NCBI GenBank assembly: GCA_021152595.1
Contig: JAGKVC010000191.1
Coordinates: forward strand, 1-5,570
Origin: Clostridia bacterium
GTDB taxonomy: Bacteria; Bacillota; Clostridia; Oscillospirales; Ruminococcaceae
Direction of reading: 5' to 3'
Length of the DNA stretch: 5,570 nt
Shown here in pieces: positions 1 through 4,213 of the stretch. The notes beneath the pieces were generated by a model that saw nothing but the letters and a program-made list of their open reading frames with translations, was not told the origin of the DNA and made no database searches. The translations under genes and the position numbers were made by a program. Numbering within the stretch: position 1 is the stretch's first letter; each line of letters starts with the position of its first letter.

Positions 1-15
1 ACAAAATAAGGGATT

Positions 16-38
16 CTTAAGGGCTAGTAGCCCTTAAG
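16..38. repeat. Perfect hairpin, first of a tandem pair
   Basis: Eleven-base arms CTTAAGGGCTA (16-26) and TAGCCCTTAAG (28-38) are exact reverse complements around one central base. In RNA the innermost pairs would open to form a small loop. No T-run follows, so this is not a simple terminator. Together with the second hairpin it may belong to a palindromic intergenic repeat or to the structured 3' end of an upstream transcript. The structure is directly visible; its role is unknown. Confidence 0.6.
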
Positions 39-45
39 CGGGAGT

Positions 46-64
46 TTGAGGGCGGCGCCCTCAA
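46..64. repeat. Perfect hairpin, second of a tandem pair
   Basis: Arms TTGAGGGC (46-53) and GCCCTCAA (57-64) pair perfectly over eight bases around GGC. It begins seven bases after the first hairpin ends, so the two would stack as neighbouring stems in an RNA. No poly-T follows. I see no start codon plus ribosome binding site and no credible reading frame between 1 and 140, so this stretch is non-coding as far as the window shows. Confidence 0.6.
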
Positions 65-100
65 TATAAATCCGTCGGAGACACTTTATCTACAGACTGC

Positions 101-135
101 GATGCTTTCCGCAAACGGGAAAGCATCTTTTTTTT
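101..135 (+). terminator. Rho-independent terminator of an upstream transcript
   Basis: A ten-base stem GATGCTTTCC (101-110) / GGAAAGCATC (118-127) with a seven-base loop is followed directly by eight T residues (128-135). This is a classic intrinsic terminator reading rightwards. It lies upstream of the operon promoter, so it must end a transcript entering from the left and insulate the operon from it. The two hairpins at 16-64 would then be in the 3' untranslated part of that transcript. Confidence 0.88.
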
Positions 136-154
136 ATTTGATCCGGATTTTCTG

Positions 155-204
155 AAAAAAATTTTTGAAAACCTCTTGACAAGTGTGTATATTCATGCTA
201 TACT
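155..204 (+). promoter_or_regulatory. Vegetative promoter of the operon with A/T-tract
   Basis: The -35 box TTGACA (176-181) is a perfect consensus. The -10 box TATACT (199-204) is preceded by TG at 196-197, giving an extended -10, and the spacer is exactly 17 bases. An A7T5 tract (155-166) sits just upstream of the -35 box and resembles an UP element or intrinsic bend. Transcription should start near 211-213, which leaves a leader of about 30 bases before the ATG at 243. With consensus this good the promoter should be strong unless repressed, which fits the operator half-sites laid over it. Confidence 0.9.
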
Positions 205-227
205 GTGCATAGTGTATATACACACTT
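181..227. promoter_or_regulatory. Inverted operator half-sites, probable autorepression by the GntR protein
   Basis: AAGTGTGTATA (181-191) and TATACACACTT (217-227) are exact reverse complements 25 bases apart. The right part also contains a 12-base perfect palindrome GTGTATATACAC (212-223), and the left half-site forms GTATA-N7-TATAC (187-203) with the -10 region. The sites overlap the promoter spacer and the predicted transcription start, so a bound repressor would block RNA polymerase. GntR-family operators are typically GT...AC palindromes close to their own gene, so the product of the first gene is the natural ligand. Binding itself is inferred. Confidence 0.78.
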
Positions 228-242
228 TCTCCGGAGGTAACT

Positions 243-629
243 ATGGATATTATATTGAGAAACGAATCCGATGATCCGATCTATAAGCAGATCATAGATC
301 AGGTGAAGGCTCAGATCATCGCAGGCAAACTCACGGCAGGGGACGCTCTGCCGTCGATGCGCGCACTTGCTTCGCAGCTCCGTATCAGCGTGATCACAAC
401 CAAGCGCGCTTATGAGGAGCTGGAACGGGAAGGCTATATCGAGAATTTTCTTGGAAAAGGCTGCTTTGTCAAATCACAGAATACCGATTTTCTGCGTGAG
501 GAAACAGTCCGTCAGACCGAAGAAATGGTCGCGCAGATCTGCCAGAAAGCGCGGCTCTGCGGTCTGAGTGCCGATGAACTCAAAGAAATGATTGATCTAA
601 TGTATTCGGAGGAGAACGAACATGACTGA
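243..629 (+). CDS. GntR-family transcriptional regulator, YtrA subfamily
   Basis: This is a 128-residue one-component repressor. Residues about 13-76 form the GntR winged helix-turn-helix: PIYKQI at the start, then LPSMRALASQL (36-46), the recognition region with TTKRAYEELEREGY (52-65), and the wing GKGCFV (71-76). The remaining roughly 50 residues are predicted helical and too short for a FadR- or UTRA-type ligand domain. That short tail defines the YtrA subfamily, in which it serves dimerisation. The ATG at 243 follows GGAGG (233-237) by five bases. The last eight bases overlap the ATPase gene, an arrangement usual for YtrA regulators next to the exporter they control. It probably represses its own operon through the sites at 181-227. 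The inducer cannot be read from the sequence; relatives respond to cell-wall-active peptide antibiotics. Family call is firm, inducer unknown. Confidence 0.94.
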   Translation: MDIILRNESDDPIYKQIIDQVKAQIIAGKLTAGDALPSMRALASQLRISVITTKRAYEELEREGYIENFLGKGCFVKSQNTDFLREETVRQTEEMVAQICQKARLCGLSADELKEMIDLMYSEENEHD

Positions 630-1500
630 ATATGAAAATGCCGTTGAGATCAGGGGGCTGACCAAGCACTATGACGGGTTCACCCTCGATAATATCAGCT
701 TCAATGTCCCGAAGGGCTGTATTGTCGGTTTTATCGGGCAGAACGGCGCAGGCAAGACCACGACGATCCATTCCATGCTGAATATTATTCCGATTGATTC
801 CGGCGTCATCAAGCTGCTGGGGCTGGATCATATCTCGGATGAAAAAGAGGCAAAAGAACGCATGGGCGTTGTATTCGATGAATGCCCGTTCGGAGAGGTT
901 TTCACGCCTGTGCAGCTCGACAGAGTGTTCCGGGGTCTTTACCGGAACTGGCAGACGGATACCTTTTTCGGGTATCTGGATCTGTTTCAGCTTCCGCACA
1001 AGAAGAAGGTCGGGGAGCTTTCAAAGGGCATGAAAATGAAGCTGCAAATTGCAGTTGCGCTGTCCCATGATGCAGAGCTTCTGATTATGGATGAAGCGAC
1101 CTCCGGACTGGATCCGATCGTCCGCAATGAGATTCTCGATGTTTTCCGGAATTACCTCATGGACGGCGGCCGCTCGATCCTGATGTCCTCGCATATCACG
1201 AGCGACCTCGAAAAAATCGCGGACTGCATCGTATTTATTGACAACGGAAAGATTCTGCTTTCGGGCTACAAGGATGAGATTCTTGAAAAGCACGGTGTCA
1301 TCAAATGTACACGGGAGGAATATCCGGAATTTTCGCCGGAGGATTATATCAGCGCGAGAATCAATGACTTCGGTGCGGAGCTTCTCACGGCTGACCGCGC
1401 TGCCGCAGCAGCAAAATATTCCGGTGCGATCATCGAAAAGACAACGCTGGAAGAAATCATGCAGTTTTATGTCAATGCAAAGAAAAAGGAGTGGTCGTAA
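622..1500 (+). CDS. ABC-2 exporter ATP-binding subunit (YtrB/BcrA-like)
   Basis: The 292-residue cytoplasmic ATPase should power the two permeases encoded next. Visible motifs are Walker A GQNGAGKT (39-46), a signature LSKGM (133-137) in place of LSGGQ, Walker B LLIMDE (153-158), D-loop SGLDP (161-165) and the H-loop histidine 191 in SSHI. The Q-loop position reads VVFDE (83-87), with acidic residues where glutamine is normal; I recall this as common in this exporter subfamily, so it is not evidence of inactivation. Residues from about 225 form the C-terminal extension usual in the subfamily. The ATG follows GGAGGAG (608-614) by seven bases and lies inside the end of the regulator gene, so translation is probably coupled. 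The substrate is not evident; peptide antibiotics or lipid-linked envelope compounds are typical for relatives. Confidence 0.93.
   Translation: MTEYENAVEIRGLTKHYDGFTLDNISFNVPKGCIVGFIGQNGAGKTTTIHSMLNIIPIDSGVIKLLGLDHISDEKEAKERMGVVFDECPFGEVFTPVQLDRVFRGLYRNWQTDTFFGYLDLFQLPHKKKVGELSKGMKMKLQIAVALSHDAELLIMDEATSGLDPIVRNEILDVFRNYLMDGGRSILMSSHITSDLEKIADCIVFIDNGKILLSGYKDEILEKHGVIKCTREEYPEFSPEDYISARINDFGAELLTADRAAAAAKYSGAIIEKTTLEEIMQFYVNAKKKEWS
1487..1491 (+). promoter_or_regulatory. Ribosome binding site that fixes the first permease start
   Basis: AGGAG at 1487-1491 lies eight bases before the ATG at 1500, ideal spacing. It overlaps the alternative in-frame GTG at 1491, which would have no site of its own. 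The start at 1500 is therefore preferred, and it shares one base with the stop codon of the ATPase gene (TAATG). Confidence 0.8.
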
Positions 1501-2267
1501 TGGCAAAGATCATGTCTTTGATTTATCGGGAATGGATCCTCATGCGGAAAAAGCTGCTGCTCGGACTGGCGATTACTGCCGGTATGCTGCTGATGATTAC
1601 GATCATCGGATTCAGCTTTCGGAACGGCGCTTTCGACGGGAATGAGAAGCTGCGCAATATGCTTACGACATACGGCGGTTCTTATCATGCGTATCTTGTG
1701 ATGCTTCTGCTGATTCCGCTTGCCGGAACCAGTGCGGATGCCTATGAAAGCGATATCAAGTCAAACTGGGCGCGCTATTCCCTGACGCTCCCGGCAGAGA
1801 CAAAGCTGCGTGCGATTGCACATGTTCTGTTTCTGCTGATCCGATTCATTGCGGTATTTCTGATTCTTGTGGCGGTCAGCGCGGCGGCTGCGGCTGCCTT
1901 TGGCAAACCGTTTGCCAAAGAGATGATCGCCGACATCGGTGTTTTCAGCTGTCTGACGCTGATTCCCATTTGTCTTGTGGAGTTCTTCATGGGCAAAGCA
2001 AAGGATCCGATCGCCTATAAAAAACAGCAAAGCCGGATACCGGTTGCATTCGCGGCGTGCGGTACCGCAGTCGGTCTGCTGCTGGCAAGAGCAATGAAAA
2101 ATGCCGAAACAGATTCTGATCCCATTACAGCAATGAAACCGCTGCTCGATAAATATGTCACAATCAGAAACACCGTGCAGCCGTTTATCATCCCCGTTTT
2201 CATCGGACTGCTTGTGCTGATCTATGTGATTGCAAAACGGAATCTCGACAGTCTGAAACGGTCGTAA
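1500..2267 (+). CDS. ABC-2 type permease subunit 1
   Basis: This 255-residue integral membrane protein has about six helices, near residues 18-39, 62-79, 107-133, 143-163, 179-199 and 226-245. Between helices 2 and 3 it carries AYESDIKSNWARYSLTLP (81-98), an acidic-aromatic segment ending in LP that is typical of the ABC2_membrane_5-like permeases of Bacillota and probably contacts the ATPase. A basic N-terminus (IYREWILMRKK) points inward. The gene overlaps the ATPase stop by one base and ends 14 bases before the second permease. Sequence shows a transporter subunit; the substrate is unknown. The third helix runs through an alanine-rich stretch (127-133), just before a perfect DNA hairpin at 1898-1920. 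It most likely forms a heteromer with the second permease, since the two are of almost equal length but clearly different sequence. Confidence 0.88.
   Translation: MAKIMSLIYREWILMRKKLLLGLAITAGMLLMITIIGFSFRNGAFDGNEKLRNMLTTYGGSYHAYLVMLLLIPLAGTSADAYESDIKSNWARYSLTLPAETKLRAIAHVLFLLIRFIAVFLILVAVSAAAAAAFGKPFAKEMIADIGVFSCLTLIPICLVEFFMGKAKDPIAYKKQQSRIPVAFAACGTAVGLLLARAMKNAETDSDPITAMKPLLDKYVTIRNTVQPFIIPVFIGLLVLIYVIAKRNLDSLKRS
1898..1920. repeat. Perfect hairpin inside the first permease gene
   Basis: CTTTGGCAAA (1898-1907) and TTTGCCAAAG (1911-1920) are exact ten-base reverse complements around CCG. In the gene it encodes the F-G-K-P-F-A-K region (residues 134-140), a predicted loop between helices 3 and 4. 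No T-run follows, so it is not an intrinsic terminator. It could be a coding coincidence, a pause or processing site, or the trace of a small inverted duplication. Confidence 0.5.
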
Positions 2268-2281
2268 GGAGGGCGTGACAC

Positions 2282-3052
2282 ATGCAGGGAACCGTTTACA
2301 AAGAACTGGTTCAGAACCGCTTTTTTCTGCTCTGCGGACTTTTCCTGCCTCCTCTGGTATATGCCGTTGCTGTCCTGATGGGACTGATCATGAAAGCCGG
2401 CGCCGGATTTACATGGACCGATTTTCTCTCCGGATTTCTTGCGGACGGTGTGTTATTCCGGTTTGTGCTGGTAATTCTGCTGGCTGCATATTTCGGGATG
2501 CGGATGATGGCGGCAGGGGTATTCTCGCAGGATGAGTCAAAGCGAAAGAGCGTGATGATGGCTGCTGTGCCGGACGGCACGGCGCGTCAGATCTACGGAA
2601 AATATGTCGCGGTGTTCATGGCGTGTGCGCTGTTTTATGTTTCCGCTCTTTTTACGGACAGCTTTTTTGGCTGGATTGTCTTCCGCGTGACGGGAGAAAT
2701 GCCGCTGAATATGAACAGTCTTCTGATCCTGATGCTCTTTGTGCAGATGTTTCTGCGCAGTCTGGATATGCCGTTTCTTGTACGGTTCGGATCCAGGTAC
2801 GGCAAATATGTCCTCATCCTGACCTATATCCTTGCAGCCATTGTGATCATGATTGCAATCCTGTATGTGCCGGCTTTTGAAAATATCATTGAGGTGATCT
2901 GGGATTGGTGCAGCCGTCTGATGAACGGTGAATTAGAGGAAGAAGCACAGTTCATCGTATCGGCGTTTCCCGTAGCAGCGATCGCTGCCTATCTGATCTC
3001 CTACCGCATTTCGTGCAGACTCTGGCTGAAAGGAGTAGAGAATTATGAATAA
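2282..3052 (+). CDS. ABC-2 type permease subunit 2
   Basis: This 256-residue membrane protein has about six helices, near residues 14-37, 58-80, 108-134, 144-164, 176-198 and 222-243. After helix 2 it has FSQDESKRKSVMMAAVP (81-97) followed by GKYVAVF (106-112). This is the same topological signature as in the first permease (acidic/basic loop, small hydrophobic patch, proline, then a KY-type helix start), so both belong to the same ABC-2 permease group. The ATG at 2282 follows AAGGAGG (2266-2272), which overlaps the stop codon of the preceding gene. A charged stretch GELEEEAQ (216-223) precedes the last helix. It presumably pairs with the first permease and the ATPase as an exporter complex. 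The gene overlaps the protease gene by eight bases. Confidence 0.86.
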   Translation: MQGTVYKELVQNRFFLLCGLFLPPLVYAVAVLMGLIMKAGAGFTWTDFLSGFLADGVLFRFVLVILLAAYFGMRMMAAGVFSQDESKRKSVMMAAVPDGTARQIYGKYVAVFMACALFYVSALFTDSFFGWIVFRVTGEMPLNMNSLLILMLFVQMFLRSLDMPFLVRFGSRYGKYVLILTYILAAIVIMIAILYVPAFENIIEVIWDWCSRLMNGELEEEAQFIVSAFPVAAIAAYLISYRISCRLWLKGVENYE

Positions 3053-3902
3053 CCGTTCCAATGACATCAAACGGATTGTGATCTATCTGCTCCTTTCCTT
3101 TTCGATTGCGTGGATCCCGTGGATCATCATGAACAGCCGCTACGAATTTTCCGACTGGTTCATCGGTGAAAAGCAATATCCGTTTTTATGGCTTATGCTG
3201 CTTTCAGGCGGTGCGCCTGCGATTGCGGCATTTCTGACAAGGCTTATCACGAAGGAAGGCATTGCGGATGATCTGCTCCGGCTGAAGCTGAAAGGCAATC
3301 TGAAATATTATGCGCTTGCGGTGCTGCTGCCGGTCGCGGTCGGACTGCTGCGATGCATCCTGATCCGGCAGATGCATCTTGGTGAAAAGGCAGAGCCTTC
3401 CGGCTTGCAGACGGCATCTATCCTGATGCAGGTGATCTCAATGTCACCGCTTCTGGCGTTCAATACCTTCGGTGAGGAGTACGGCTGGCGCGGCTATCTG
3501 TATCCGAAGCTGGAAACTCTATGGAACAGACCGCTGGCAATCATCGCAGGCGGCATCATCTGGGGTGTGTGGCATGCGCCGCTGACCGTCAAGGGACATA
3601 ATTTCGGCACGGATTACCCCGGTTTTCCGTATGTCGGGATTCTGCTGATGTGCGGCTTCTGTGTGGTTCTGGGCATCTTCTTCCATTGGCTGACGCAGAA
3701 AACAGGCTCGATCTATCCTGCATCCATTGCGCATTCCGCAACGAACAACGCCGCACCGCTTCTGGTTCTGCTGTTCGTGCAGCAGGAATCGGCGAACAGT
3801 GAAATCCCGCTCAGCACAACGATGATCCTACTTTCGTCAACGCTGTTGTATCTGCTGTTTATTCCGCTCCTGATGAATCGCAGAAAGAAAGCGCAGAGAT
3901 GA
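3045..3902 (+). CDS. CPBP-family intramembrane metalloprotease (CAAX/Abi type)
   Basis: This 285-residue polytopic membrane protein carries all three conserved motifs of the CPBP (PF02517) family. They are the glutamate pair and arginine in EEYGWR (E144, E145, R149), the histidine in WGVWH (H177, with W173 replacing the more usual F), and HSATN (H230, N234). These residues form the metal site and activate water in the Rce1-type fold, so the enzyme is predicted active. About eight hydrophobic segments are visible, from residue 10 to 277, and the C-terminus is basic (NRRKKAQR). The ATG follows AAAGGAG (3029-3035) by nine bases and overlaps the preceding gene by eight bases. Bacterial members next to ABC exporters act in bacteriocin immunity, peptide maturation or regulated proteolysis. 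Which applies here cannot be told, since no precursor peptide gene is visible in the operon. Confidence 0.92.
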   Translation: MNNRSNDIKRIVIYLLLSFSIAWIPWIIMNSRYEFSDWFIGEKQYPFLWLMLLSGGAPAIAAFLTRLITKEGIADDLLRLKLKGNLKYYALAVLLPVAVGLLRCILIRQMHLGEKAEPSGLQTASILMQVISMSPLLAFNTFGEEYGWRGYLYPKLETLWNRPLAIIAGGIIWGVWHAPLTVKGHNFGTDYPGFPYVGILLMCGFCVVLGIFFHWLTQKTGSIYPASIAHSATNNAAPLLVLLFVQQESANSEIPLSTTMILLSSTLLYLLFIPLLMNRRKKAQR

Positions 3903-3954
3903 AGCCGAAAAGAATCACCGGCAGGATAATCCAACAGATGAAACGGTCGATCTG

Positions 3955-4041
3955 ATGATGTCCGACCGCAGAGATTATCAGCAACGGATAATGCTCCCGT
4001 ATTTTGAAAAGCTCGGAACCTGTCCTGTAAAACGAAAATAA
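3955..4041 (+). CDS. Doubtful 28-codon reading frame at the operon end
   Basis: From ATG ATG at 3955-3960 a frame encodes a hydrophilic 28-residue peptide beginning MMSDRRDYQQR and ending PVKRK. Its stop codon TAA (4039-4041) lies inside the left arm of the terminator. The same frame is open back to 3877 without another start. There is no good ribosome binding site (CGATCTG precedes it), and I recognise no family. It may be chance, a relic of a C-terminal extension, or a genuine microprotein. Confidence 0.15.
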   Translation: MMSDRRDYQQRIMLPYFEKLGTCPVKRK

Positions 4042-4072
4042 CGCTCTCGGTGCTGAGAGCGTTATTTCTTTT
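4036..4072. terminator. Strong terminator, probably bidirectional
   Basis: AAATAACGCTCTC (4036-4048) and GAGAGCGTTATTT (4055-4067) pair perfectly over 13 bases around a six-base loop, and CTTTT follows on the plus strand. Read on the minus strand the same stem is followed by a T-rich stretch (complement of 4028-4038, ATTTTCGTTTT including stem bases). It therefore ends the plus-strand operon about 130 bases after its last gene and can also stop the converging minus-strand transcript. Confidence 0.9.
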
Positions 4073-4213
4073 CCGAAGATTTTTCACCATCGCGATCGCA
4101 GACGGCTTTGTGAAAGATTCTGTTTTGCCGCAGCATGTATGCCATGCGGACAGGGGAGTCTGAAAATACAGGCAAAGCGAATCATCGTATAATGGGGATA
4201 CGAAACAGAAAAA

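Larger units (their letters stand above)
3903..4213. other. 311-base gap between the operon and the minus-strand gene
   Basis: Bases 3903-4035 are an operon tail with only two very short frames. One starts at 3899 on the protease stop (ATGA) and gives 18 codons. The other is the 28-codon frame listed separately. Bases 4036-4072 are the terminator. Bases 4073-4213 hold no reading frame, RNA gene or repeat that I can support; on the minus strand they would be the 3' untranslated stretch between the stop at 4214 and the terminator. Confidence 0.7.

Noticed and set aside
706..882. Acidic residues at the ATPase Q-loop as a sign of an inactive ATPase
   Set aside because: Walker A, Walker B, D-loop and H-loop residues are intact, and as I recall this VVFDE variant is usual in this exporter subfamily.
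1491..1499. Alternative GTG start for the first permease
   Set aside because: The ribosome binding site AGGAG overlaps this GTG; the ATG at 1500 has ideal spacing and the usual TAATG coupling.
580..1506. Long minus-strand frames opposite the regulator and ATPase genes
   Set aside because: They lack ribosome binding sites, resemble no family, and lie opposite genes with clear motifs.
2975..2988. 14-base perfect palindrome GCAGCGATCGCTGC
   Set aside because: It has no loop, lies inside a membrane-helix coding stretch of Ala-Ala-Ile-Ala-Ala, and is easily explained by alanine codons.
4188..4193. TATAAT box on the plus strand
   Set aside because: The sequence 17 bases upstream (AATACA) is a poor -35 match, and nothing to the right is coded on the plus strand apart from antisense frames over the minus-strand gene.
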